In this document: piece by piece, positions 18,155 to 26,730 of the stretch | How the letters are laid out: the number at the start of each line of letters is the position of its first letter | Numbering within the stretch: position 1 is the stretch's first letter | Origin: Paramacrobiotus richtersi | Taxonomy: Eukaryota > Tardigrada > Eutardigrada > Parachela > Macrobiotidae | Reading direction: 5' to 3' | DNA length: 26,730 bases | NCBI GenBank assembly: GCA_034698045.1 | Contig: JAQGAU010000521.1 | Location: forward strand, 1 to 26,730 | The notes under the pieces: generated by a model | What the model saw: only the letters and a program-made list of their open reading frames with translations | What the model was told of the DNA's origin: nothing | Database searches by the model: none | Program-made: the position numbers and the translations under genes

Positions 18155-18926
18155 GTAAGTTACATTTGCATGTGGGCGATTGCTTCCGAATACTCATTAG
18201 CCGTACGCGTGGACAGCGGTGCATGTACTGTTGCGCATATGCCCGGAAAACAGGCAGCAAGCCGAACAGTGGCGAATCGAGACGGGGTGGCATGAAGAAA
18301 CAAGGAACATCAGATTTATTTAACAAAGTTCTGTGCGCAGCGTGAAAATTTTTGGGAAAAAAACTAGCAAGACCGAGCGAAAGGCGGAAATGTTTAATAT
18401 TTTTGGCTTTTGTTGGTTCGAAAAGTTCATTACACTATCGGATCTGACCAGAAACCTTGCACCACCCGTTACCTTAGTTAGTAGGTGGCTGAGAAAATCG
18501 TGCAAACCGCGATAAATTTGGAGTTTTTCCAGCTTAAAGCCAATTAGAATAATTGTTATCGTACCATTATTAAGTTAGATCCCCGTCTCGTCCGTTCCAG
18601 ATTTCTACGCAACCGCAAGACCACATATTGTTCCAAATCACTGTCCGCAGGAAAAAAGGTCAGAAGGTGCTTAGGCATTGAAAACAAAACTCATACGTCA
18701 TTCCATGTGTTACTCCACGGTTCCGAATGTACCGATTTAAAGTCTGTTTAGTGCGTCGAAATCGTACCAAACAACATGAACAGCTTTTTGATTTTTCCCA
18801 TAAGAAAGACTTACCTTAGTTTCTAAAGACAGCAAAGCCAGTACAGCTCAAAAAATACGGAACAGCAAATCAAAGTGAAACTGTCCAAGCTGGAATTCTA
18901 AATGGAGGAACAGGGCGTAGTGAAAT
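18155..18926. other. Putative intron sequence, left part
   Basis: Between the donor at 18155 and the retroelement fragment at 18927 no gene is supported. Overlapping 60-codon ORFs on both strands at 18320-18515 look like chance. Confidence 0.35.
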
Positions 18927-19190
18927 TCTGGCGCGGCTGCTGAAAGGGCCGAACAGAAGAAATCCCTGAAGCATGCATTTTTTAAAGTCGCTACGTTTTA
19001 GCGCCAACTGCTTTCGAAATCCAGCAAACGTGGGGCGCTAGTACATAAAAGCTCGTAGACAAAGATCTGTACGTCGCTACCGGGGAACGCAGTCTACAGA
19101 GGTTTTTGAACAGAGATTGTCCATCTTGCTGCAGCGCGCAAATGCACTGTGGGTTCTAGGCACAGTCCCAGATTTTGTTGGTTTAGACGA
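18927..19190 (+). pseudogene. Retroelement C-terminal fragment (copy 2), frame-shifted
   Basis: Three short frames in order match the end of the family seen in copy 1. The first, SGAAAERAEQKKSLKHA (from 18927), corresponds to copy 1 RAGAAAATAEAKKRRKYAE. The second, YVLAPTAFEIQQTWGAST (from about 18992), corresponds to copy 1 YEFVPLAFETFGTWG. The third covers the family C-terminus that copy 1 lacks (STEVFEQRLSILLQRANALW, then VLGTVP). Frameshifts and an in-frame stop separate them. The zinc knuckle and endonuclease core are absent, so only the last part survives. It lies inside the putative intron between exons A and B. Confidence 0.6.
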
Positions 19191-19555
19191 TGTTCATGCT
19201 GTAGATTTATTGCATTTGTGTCCTCATTTTGTCAGCAGGCTAAATAAAATTACTATGAAAAATGTGAGGGAATGGGAATCGTATGGACAGTTCAGTGAAA
19301 ACGGAAATGGGCATAGTTAACGTGTTCGAGAAGTATAAACGTGCAGACGTTGTCTGCCTCCAGCTGGGTGTACTGAGCAGACGGTAACTTTATTTCATGA
19401 CTGCTCTGCAACAGTTCTAAATGTGGGAGTTCGTCAGAAACCTAGTTAAATCACACCGTTTGAATTAGTTGTCTCGCTCGTTCTCTTTTCATCACTGTCG
19501 ATGTTCCACTACTGGTCGTCTGCTTAATGCAACAGTATCAACCATTTTTTTGCAG

Positions 19556-19718
19556 AGACGAAGACGAAAAATGGATCAAAGACATTAGATCAGATCCAGC
19601 TAAGTATCTGGAAGAATTTATTCTCGCCATGGAGGGTCGAAAAACATGCTACTACCAAGACATGCAATTCAGTCTGACCCGAACAGCATTTGATTCCCGG
19701 TTTGTGTCAGGCAGTTGA
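19556..19718 (+). CDS. Probable coding exon B, possibly terminal (53 codons)
   Basis: A strong acceptor (accatttttttgcag, ending 19555) precedes the segment. Its first base completes the codon left by exon A, and the frame then reads DEDEKWIKDIRSDPAKYLEE, followed by FILAMEGRKTCYYQDMQ and so on to TGA at 19716-19718. The composition (charged, amphipathic helix, then aromatic/Cys) is protein-like. If transcribed alone, an ATG at 19527 would also open this frame. The family is not recognised. A downstream donor could place the true end earlier, for example near the Gly-Arg of MEGRK. Confidence 0.4.
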
Positions 19719-20782
19719 ATCGAACTTGCAACCGACCAGTGAAATACATACCCTTGTCATGTTTAGTCACGTGACACGCGTCCTGCGTAACGTTCCAAAC
19801 ATCAACAACTGCAATAAGAGGCTGGAAGCCATCTACGGAAATTACCTGTACAATTTAGGCGGCTTACATAAGCCGTGGCTTTATATCGCAGCCGCTTGGA
19901 CAGGAACCGCGGATCACATTGAAGAGCTTCTCTTTTACAGCATAAATTCAAATTTCGGTAATCATAATCTAAAAAGCGGTAATGTGGCTTCCGAATTGCA
20001 CATTCATTTTTACGGAATTTTTCTGTTCGCCGTAGCAGCAAAAAGAACCCGCGTGTAAACAGAAACTTTCGTTTGATTGAACTATTTCCCCAGTGTTTTA
20101 TACCGGAACTCAGCCAAAAGATGAGCGTCACGGCTACGAGTTACACTGAGTGCGATATAGCCTGTTATTGTCAAAGGGCGAAAATCCATGCAAGCACAAC
20201 GACCTGGGCGCGCAACAACAGCAACAGCTTTGCAACTACAGCTTTATTTGCAACAACACGCGTTTTTACCGAAATGCGTGTACCGAAAGCGTGTTAATCA
20301 GACCGCTTGACTTAGGAGGTCGTTGTGCATTCCCCATAACATCTTTGAGCCGCGAACTCGTCAGTTTCTCAGCAGTGCAACTCAAAGCCACACCGTTCGG
20401 TTTCAAAAAATAAGCAAACCTAAATCTTGAAATTATAGCCGCATATATTTTCAGGTCCCGGGGATAAGATCTGGGTAATCTTTCATCCGGATGACATTTC
20501 GAAAGTGATGAGGATGTTTGCCGGTAAGTATTCTTATAGCAGCGCGTAGGTTTCGTACAGCAGGATGTGAGTTAGTGTAGAAATTAAAAGGTCCAGCTCG
20601 GCAACCCGTTTCGCTTGGCAAACGTGCACTTCGAAATACCAATGACGTGAAAGCGTTTCTACGCACGTTACCCAAGCATAACAAGTTGAATTTGAAAAAC
20701 TGTTCAAGAACCAGGGTTGCTCGTTAACAGGCCATGTGTATACACAACCAATTTAAGGCAAAAAAACACAAAGTGGGTTTTG
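19719..20782. other. Unassigned region with open but unsupported frames
   Basis: Frames at 19690-20058 (122 codons) and 20150-20413 (87 codons; Cys/Asn-rich, GENPCKHND...LCNYSFICNN) are open, but neither has an ATG with context or splice sites that I can defend. They might be exons of the 17895-19718 gene or of a neighbour. Confidence 0.25.
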
Positions 20783-20804
20783 TTTTGGGTGGTTCGCTCA
20801 GACA
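20783..20804 (+). repeat. Short inverted repeat, left member (ttttgggtggttcgctcaga)
   Basis: Near-exact inverse of 23546-23566 (tctgagcgaacccccaaaac), with one indel and about 18-19 matching bases. The pair encloses 2.8 kb including two smaller TIR elements and could be the worn ends of a larger DNA element. No target duplication was seen. Confidence 0.45.
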
Positions 20805-20893
20805 CACTTTTGCGCGAAACTGCAGGCTTGTATCGTTAGCATTCGGCACACATGGTAGACAAGGGATTGCACTACCTGCGAACCCTAACTAAC

Positions 20894-21590
20894 AAGGGGT
20901 GCTTCCCGGAGCACACGCGCCGATTCCACATTTGACTACACGTGCGTTTAGTCTTCTGAAATACTTCATTTTTAAAACTGATCTTATCTGCGGAACTCAA
21001 GTTCCGCCTGGTCAATAGGTCAAGCAAAGTTCAAGGTTGCCCATAGTCTAACATACGGGCGTTCATGCTACCGGCTCCAAACGCCATTACATACATGAAT
21101 TGCACTCAAGTTCGAAAAGCAAGCAGTGCAGGGGACATATAGTGTAGTTCTGGTGCTTACGCACAGTTTCGTTTGTTTATGCGATTCTCGAAAAAAATTT
21201 CCATCCCCGAATTATCTTAATCGCGAAAAATTATTGTGACTATGGGCGGTGTAGTTTTCTCCGTAGATGTTTGGCAACTGTAGTGGTTCGTCAAAACTAG
21301 TGCAACAAAAAAATTGAATGGTGTGTCAGCATGAAAACTATGGTAGATGTATCCTGCATTGTTTTGCTTTCAAACTCCTGTGCAATTCATGTAGGTATCG
21401 ACATTCGGAAGCGGTAGCATGTACGCGCGTATGTTATACCATGGGCAAATTTAAATTTTGCTCGAGGTTTTCAAAAGGCGGAACTTGAGTTCCGCTGATG
21501 AGATTTGTCTTAAAAGGGAAGTATTTTAGAAGATTATAAGTACGCGTAGTCAAATCTGAAATCGGATTGTATGCTCCGATAAGCACCCAT
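20894..21590. mobile_element. ~700 bp TIR element with ~110 bp ends (MITE-like)
   Basis: The left arm 20894-21008 and right arm 21474-21590 are inverses. Blocks from outside in are gggtgctt, cggagca(c/t)ac, ccgatt(c/t)ca, atttgactac, cttct(g/a)aaatacttc and gcggaactcaagttccgcc, the last itself a small hairpin. The interior has no ORF of note. A same-orientation relative lies at 23652-24240, with shared internal blocks (acgggcgttcatgcta, cgcgaaaaattact/atttt, tatcgacattcg(g/a)aagcggta). Scattered differences put both copies far in the past. Confidence 0.7.
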
Positions 21591-21821
21591 TTTATAAAGT
21601 TACAAACCTGCGTGGTTAACTTAAGCTTCAGGTTGCCGCATACGTCGCAGAGAAATAGCTTGTTTAGAACTGTGAAACAAACAAACATGAGAAAACGGCA
21701 GAAGTTCTACCCTGTGATCAAGTCAGTACGCGCTCGTAGCCCACAACAAGCGCGTAAACAAAGAGCAGGTAAATAGGATGAAAAGTCTCCATAAATTCAG
21801 CAGTGCGTCAAAAGCATGGTT

Positions 21822-22010
21822 TGAAAACGCTATTACATGTATAGAAACATAAGAAAGGTTATTACACAAGCTTTTTGGATTTCGCAGATTGTGTCAAAAG
21901 ATATTGAATTTCGGAATATTTGCCGCTGAAGCTTTTTCCGCAAGCAATGAATTCGAAACAGCTTGTGTAATAATCTTTCCTGTGTCTTTATGCATATTAT
22001 AGCGTTTGAG
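21822..22010. mobile_element. ~190 bp MITE with ~50 bp terminal inverted repeats
   Basis: The left arm 21822-21872 (aaacgctatta, aagaaaggttattacacaagct) is inverted at 21960-22010 (agcttgtgtaataatctttc, ataatagcgttt). The small size, no coding capacity and long TIRs fit a MITE. The flanks do not give a clear target duplication. Confidence 0.65.
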
Positions 22011-22130
22011 AATTTACTTATGATGCATGGCTGAACCTGTTCAAACTTTTTTACCTTCTCTTTGTGTACGCACCGATAACGTCGTGCGCGACCGCAGCGA
22101 CCTGATCACAGGCTAGAGCAGTCCGTTGTC

Positions 22131-23482
22131 TAACGGGTGGCGCCCAGATTTTGCGTTTTTTTGGGAGGCACTATTACTTGCCCCCCCCCCCCCCACTCCC
22201 TCAGGCATCCGATTGACACCGTTCAAATGCTGTTTTGTTGACAAACTATCATGCTGTAGTTGTGCCGTGGAAAGTAAGTTAAAACTGCAGAGCAACTGTG
22301 GAAGTAATTTTTGTTGAGAACGGACCAAAATAAGATGGTGTCCTGGGAACAAAAGTCGAACATGTTTTATGCTGCAGTCTGAGCCGCTGACTGCCTCTAG
22401 CTCATCAGAAATAAATTATTGTAATATCAAACGAAAAAGCATTCGTTTCTCTATCGATTTGTGCCAAATTCCGTGCGGAATCGTAAAGGTCACACAAACG
22501 GTTGCGAAAAAGCCAGGTCAACCAGTTTAAAAACCTTATGGCGAGGCCACCCGCGACCGCTGATCTCAGTTGTCTCCGGTCTGTTGTCACCAAGGTGACC
22601 TGTTTTAATGTTTTCTAAAGCGGCCTTGACTAGTCTCTTCAAATCAAGCAAAGACAGTCTTTCGCATCATCCGTAATCGACCGGAACGGAGCGAAGGTCT
22701 TCTATACTCACCTCGAACGCGTCTATTGTCCTCGTGTTACGGAAGTGCTCACAATCCTTTCGAATACGATAACTGTCTTAAAGATGTTCCGATTTACTTG
22801 AAATTTGGCAGACATGTTCCACATTACGAGTTCTGGAACCCTATTGTTTTTGAGCCATACTTTCAAAAAACTGGCAAATTTATTAGGGTTATGGATCTAC
22901 CGCTAGTGCCAAACCGTCATGCTGGCGTTTTGAGACTGACCAGAGAGAAAAGCCATTTGCGCAGTTCAAGACAATCAAAAGCGGATCTCTCACAAAAGCT
23001 TAGTTTTAGCGCTCCGGTCTTCATCGCCAGCACCAGCGGAGAGCGATTACCTAGTAAAGCATCATTAAAGTTTACTTGTACCTGTAAATTAAATCCAATA
23101 ATTTGGCGAAAAAGCAACGAACAGTTTTAATTCGGTGGTAAATTTTCTCCAAGGGCCTATCAAGAGAGTACAAGTACCCCGATTCGCGACCAGTTCGTTT
23201 GCAGAAATATTAAAGAATGCTCAGTAAAATCCTCAAATGGTCTCGAAGCCCACCGATTTTCTCCTTTGAAACATGGGACTCACAGAATATCTACCATGGT
23301 CGGTTCGGGCCCCTTTTCGAGCCGACGTTCAAGGTGTAACCCAGGTTGTTTTATACTGCTTTTAAAGAGTAGGAAATGGTCTTTAAAATGTAACGAGCTA
23401 TCGCGGTACGCCGTGCGCTGAACAGTGGTGGAGAAATCTGCCGTGGGAACAAAGCGCAGAATCTGAGCGCCACCCGTTATCA
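22131..23482. mobile_element. 1.35 kb TIR element (taacgggtggcgc ends)
   Basis: The left end 22131-22160 (taacgggtggcgcccagatt, ttgcg) is the inverse of the right end at 23455-23480 (cgcagaatctgagcgccacc, cgtta) with two transitions. If the duplication is TA, the ends would be acgggtggcg, as in Tc1/mariner-like elements, but this is a weak inference. A run of 15 C at about 22182-22196 lies inside the left end. The element holds one longer open frame (22630-23130) of unknown nature. It is nested inside the inverted pair at 20783/23566. Confidence 0.6.
22630..23130 (+). CDS. Open frame of ~166 codons inside the TIR element, unknown
   Basis: Open from after a TGA at 22627 to TAA at 23128-23130. 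There is no ATG near its start; the first internal Met is mid-frame (RVMDLPLVPN). The central part is protein-like (KDVPIYLKFGRHVPHYEFWN, then PIVFEPYFQKTGKFIR). The C-terminal part is Ser/Lys-rich. I see no DDE triad, zinc finger or other transposase hallmark. It may be a captured exon, a decayed transposase fragment or chance; the part at 23018-23054 also matches a non-coding stretch near 17100, which argues against coding there. Confidence 0.25.
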   Translation, partial: LVSSNQAKTVFRIIRNRPERSEGLLYSPRTRLLSSCYGSAHNPFEYDNCLKDVPIYLKFGRHVPHYEFWNPIVFEPYFQKTGKFIRVMDLPLVPNRHAGVLRLTREKSHLRSSRQSKADLSQKLSFSAPVFIASTSGERLPSKASLKFTCTCKLNPIIWRKSNEQF

Positions 23483-23545
23483 TGTGTACCAAACAGTTAT
23501 AAACGGTAACAACGCACATCTGCTATTTCGTATAAAACGGCATCA

Positions 23546-23566
23546 TTCTGAGCGAACCCCCAAAAC
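23546..23566 (-). repeat. Short inverted repeat, right member
   Basis: tctgagcgaacccccaaaac is the inverse partner of 20783-20804. It lies 64 bp beyond the right end of the 22131-23482 element, whose last bases tctgagcgccaccc look related. The two end types may therefore belong to one family. Confidence 0.45.
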
Positions 23567-23651
23567 GGTACCCGCGGTGTTTTTTCGCCTTAAAGTTGTT
23601 GAGTATAAACATGATTTGTTAGTGAGTAACCCAGGTTGTTGAACATGTTTT

Positions 23652-24240
23652 CGAACACAACATATTATGCTTGGGGAACATGCGTAGAAAAACTGCAGAA
23701 TCCAGAGCTTTGACTAATTCTAAATTTAATCCTCTAAAATATAGCATTTTTGAGACCATACTTAGCTGCGAAACTCAAGGTCAAAACTCAAACAAAGCAT
23801 AAAGTACAATACAACAGCATACGGGCGTTCATGCTAACGCCCCTAAACGTCGTTACCCACATGAAATGGACGGAGCTTGAAAGCCGAACAGTGCAGAATA
23901 CAGTACATGTACTGTAATGTTCGCACCAACGGACAGTTCCGTTCGTTTAACTTGATACTATTTTGACTAAAATTAACATTTCCAAATTGTTTGAACCGCG
24001 AAAAATTACTTTGGCTATGGAAAGTGTAATTTTCATCATAAATATTTGGGAAATGCGGTGTTTTGTCAAAAATATTGCAGCCAAAAATGGAAGTGAGTGT
24101 TAAGCATGAAAATCATGGTAAATGATTGTATGCTGCACTGTTTGGCCTACGAACTTCAGTGCACTAACTTTGATGTAGTATCGACATTCGAAAGCGGTAT
24201 AGCATGTGCAGCCGTATGTTACACTGGGCAAATTTGAACT
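23652..24240. repeat. Diverged second copy of the 20.9-21.5 kb element
   Basis: Parallel in order and orientation to 20886-21470. Shared blocks include tttgacta, catttttgaga/catttttaaaa, acgggcgttcatgcta, cagtgcag, cgcgaaaaatta, gcatgaaaa(t/c)(c/t)atggta, tatcgacattcg and gggcaaattt. The hairpin gcggaactcaagttccgc is partly deleted (gcgaaactcaa), and the right TIR is not recognisable after 24240. Confidence 0.6.
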
Positions 24241-25005
24241 TAAACAGTCGGTAGATAACTGAGGGGAACCGTCCGAAGTTTACTTCTTTAAAACGTCGTT
24301 TTAAGGACGAAAGGGCTGTGCATTGAGCAGAGTTTAAATTTGTCTAGCACATAATAATTGTTATGGCAATCGAACAGCAGTGCAAAGCTGTTAGCATAAA
24401 GACTGTGAGACAGTATACAATACTTAATAGATAAAGATGAGAAAAAAACTTTTTTAGAAATTAGAAGTAAGATTTTTACAGTTATGAAAGAAATGGGTTG
24501 TGATCGTTTTTCCTTAACGAAGGAGCCGATAACACAGTTCTCTTGGCGGACTTGAAGATTTTAAACACTCACATCTTAATTAGCTACGTGAGCGTAACCC
24601 GGAGCGGTTGTTTGCAAGTGGTGCAATCGACTGTAAAACTGTGACACCCAGTGCAAACGTAACGATGTCCATTTCCAGCTCACTACACTTCCCGAAAATA
24701 AATGATATTAAAACATCAATGGACATTGTGATAGTGCTCTTAGAGTCCGTTCAGAAAATACCTACAATATTCAGTTATATGTTTACACACCGATGTTATT
24801 GTTTAAAACCGCTTTAGGCGACTATAGCCAGGAGACCCATATTTATTACGACACCTACAAAGTCTATGAACTTCACTTTCGTTTTTTTTATGCTTTCCAG
24901 TTGTTTTTAATTCACCCTTCGCAAAAAAATGGAACGGGGCGGGCAGGGCATCCTTTTTGTTAGTGTTGTTGAATGTAAATTTTTCTTTTTTCTTATTGGT
25001 ATAGT
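24241..25005. other. Unassigned AT-rich region
   Basis: I see no gene. A 69-codon ORF at 24608-24817 has no motif. Short poly-T and poly-A tracts are common toward 24900. Confidence 0.3.
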
Positions 25006-25262
25006 GATAATAATAATAACTAGGTTATAATGTCTCTCTCCGTTCGCCATTAGGGACAAGCGAGCGAGCATTTTCTCATTTTTCCAGAACCGGCAGTATT
25101 AATATATTTTTATTGCACGACAAGGCAGATAACCTGTTTACTGCCATTCGCAACATTGATGGCACGGGAATTTAAACCTGGCTCAAACCAAAAGTAACAG
25201 ACATTAAACAGTGGTACCACAACCAAACCATGGTGGCGCCACCACTTTGATATATTAGCAAC
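25006..25262 (-). mobile_element. Second SINE-like unit with (TTA)n tail
   Basis: On the minus strand the unit starts near gtggtggcgccaccatgg and has a B-box-like ggtttaaattccc (about 25180-25166) preceded by an A-box-like tggtttggttgtgg. It continues through a body with cttgtcgtgcaataaaa and ends in (TTA)n at 25020-25006. The tail composition matches that of the unit at 16357-16590 and of retroelement copy 1. Cloverleaf pairing is not convincing, so the tRNA origin is uncertain and the call rests on box order plus tail. Confidence 0.35.
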
Positions 25263-26204
25263 AGTAGAAAGGTCATCGGCTTTAAGTACATTTGCTGCAC
25301 GTCGCACGACATACGCACAAAGATCGATCGAGCCGTGTCATATATCTAACTCTTGTTTTAGAGTTTCAGACATATATAATATTCACGTGCCACTTGCTGG
25401 TTTGGTTACTGATGAATAAACTCGAACTATTCGAGTCTTTTGACTTCAACTGAAGTATTCTAGTAACACTTTTAAGAGCAAGTTTTTGTCCTGCAACGAC
25501 CTTACATAAATCAAAAATTTCAGTATTATCTTATGAAATAACCTACTGTAAGTTATAGTCGTAATATGGATTTTCCGGAAGGCAAAATTTCCGGAAAAGT
25601 TTTTCCTACTTGATATAGCAGAAGGTATTCTTTATACCACAAGCTTTTTTATTGTGATGTCACTAACTTTTTCTAGCGAAATAAAATCGCAGTACCGTAG
25701 GCAGCGATGTGCTTGACCAGTTTAGCGATATGTTTTATACTTCCACATACTTACCAGAAACAAATCTCAGTACCACACGCGTCTATGCTGTTCCGTACCA
25801 GTTTGCTGTTATTCGGTAAAACAAGACTTCCTCCCACCAATAAATTTCTTCCCAATATTGTGCAGATTCTGATGATGTAAATTTTATTTTCATAGACTTT
25901 TTATATATTATTTTTTGAAACACTTCAACAATTTTAAGCTTCATATTTCATACATTTGGTTCAAAATAATTCTGAGCATGGAAGGGGCAAAAAACTATGA
26001 AGACAATGTGCAAACAGTTTTAAAAAACTCCTGCTGGTTCAGCCTGTAAGTCGTGGAACAATTTTGGTCGAAAAACATACCACTTGATGCTTCTGTTGAA
26101 AACTCGGAAAAATTACTCATCTTTGTGCCGCTGTCATAAAATGTCATACGCTGCACCACCATTACATCCCATCACAATGCGTTGGACCTGACATTTCTTG
26201 TACA
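25263..26204. other. AT-rich spacer with a perfect 10 bp hairpin
   Basis: No gene is supported. At 25571-25598 ttttccggaa is followed after 8 bases by its exact inverse ttccggaaaa. The remaining sequence is AT-rich with no long ORF. Confidence 0.4.
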
Positions 26205-26730
26205 CTAACCCGCGAGTCCACGAACCCGCGTTACCGCGTCACGCGAGCAGCACTTTCAGCACGCTACAATAAGATACAGTAGAAAACCCAGGTACCTGGC
26301 GACCCCGAGTACCCGGGTTCGCCCGTCACGCCAGCCGTAGTCTTAGTACGGCAAACTATGGTATCTTAAAAATTTCAAAGACCCGGCTTCCCGCTGTACT
26401 TTTAGCGCTCTAACCAGTGGTATAACGTAAAACCCACAAACCACAGAATCCCGTACCCGAGTTCGCCGTGCAATGGAAGACGTACTGTCGGCACGGACCC
26501 GTAGTATAGTGGAGAACTCAAGAACTTTGGTATCCCGGTTCGCCCCATCACAAGAGCTGTACTCTCAGCACGCTACCTTATGATATAGTGGGTAATGGGT
26601 AACCTGAGAACCCAGATACCCGGGGATAGCCCCGTCACAGGAACCGTACTTTCAGCACACTACCCTATGGTATAGTGAAGTACCCAAGAACCCGAGAACC
26701 CGGGTACCCGGGTTCGCCCCGTCACAGGAG
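26205..26730 (+). repeat. ~87 bp satellite, at least seven units, runs off the window
   Basis: The mark ggttcgcc(c)cgtcac recurs at about 26230, 26317, 26386, 26461, 26538, 26625 and 26712. Spacing is 87 bp between full units and 69-77 bp where units carry deletions. The consensus contains cagcacgctaccctatggta, tagtg, aacccgagaacccgggtacc and the gttcgccccgtcac mark. Divergence is higher at the left edge and lower toward the window end, as expected at the border of a larger array. Confidence 0.8.

Noticed and set aside
19690..20058. 122-codon ORF as a gene
   Set aside because: Several ORFs of this length are expected by chance in a window this size; no start context, splice site or domain supports it.
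21484..21515. Hammerhead ribozyme core (ctgatgag)
   Set aside because: No GAAA core or stem arrangement follows; the string is part of the TIR of the 700 bp element.
26230..26725. tRNA T-arm/B-box clusters (gggttcgcccc)
   Set aside because: The motif is a fixed part of the 87 bp satellite, lacks the conserved A after TTCG, and no cloverleaf can be drawn.

Overview
This looks like a non-coding, transposon-rich stretch of a eukaryotic nuclear genome, most likely an invertebrate animal. The evidence is the lack of any long chain of co-directional ORFs, credible GT-AG splice signals, tRNA-derived SINE-like units with (ATT)n tails, many fold-back and terminal-inverted-repeat (TIR) elements, several satellite families, and two decayed copies of the C-terminal restriction-like-endonuclease region of a non-LTR retroelement of a type I know from invertebrate genomes. 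I cannot name the species. No complete conserved host gene was recognised.

Layout. At 365-991 (-) there is one clean ATG-to-stop ORF of 208 codons of unknown function. From 1502 to 3353 lies a 1.85 kb non-autonomous element with about 135 bp TIRs and no coding content. From 5150 to 7250 there is a satellite complex: a ~275 bp tandem repeat carrying two adjacent hairpins, then a degenerate TTGAA/CTGAA satellite, interrupted by four copies of a GC-rich 106 bp unit. From 7600 to 10374 there are several short coding-like segments with splice signals on both strands, including a two-exon signal-peptide-like ORF on the minus strand.

Retroelement pseudogene copy 1 occupies 10968-11749 (-). From 13196 to 14806 there are two long fold-back elements. 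From 15455 to 16590 the ~275 bp repeat returns, split by a well-defined 424 bp hAT-type MITE with an 8 bp target duplication, and is followed by a tRNA-derived SINE-like unit (-). Two coding-like segments at 17895-18154 and 19556-19718 (+) are phase-compatible across a 1.4 kb putative intron that holds retroelement copy 2. From 20783 to 24240 there is a nest of TIR elements. A SINE-like unit lies near 25.0-25.26 kb, and an 87 bp satellite runs from about 26205 off the window end.

The genes do not form an operon or pathway. The main story is nested insertion history. The two signals that known classes explain least are the repeated double hairpin, one copy of which shows a compensatory base-pair change, and the exact 106 bp array embedded in a pentanucleotide satellite. 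Everything here was read by eye; all repeat boundaries are approximate unless stated to be exact.
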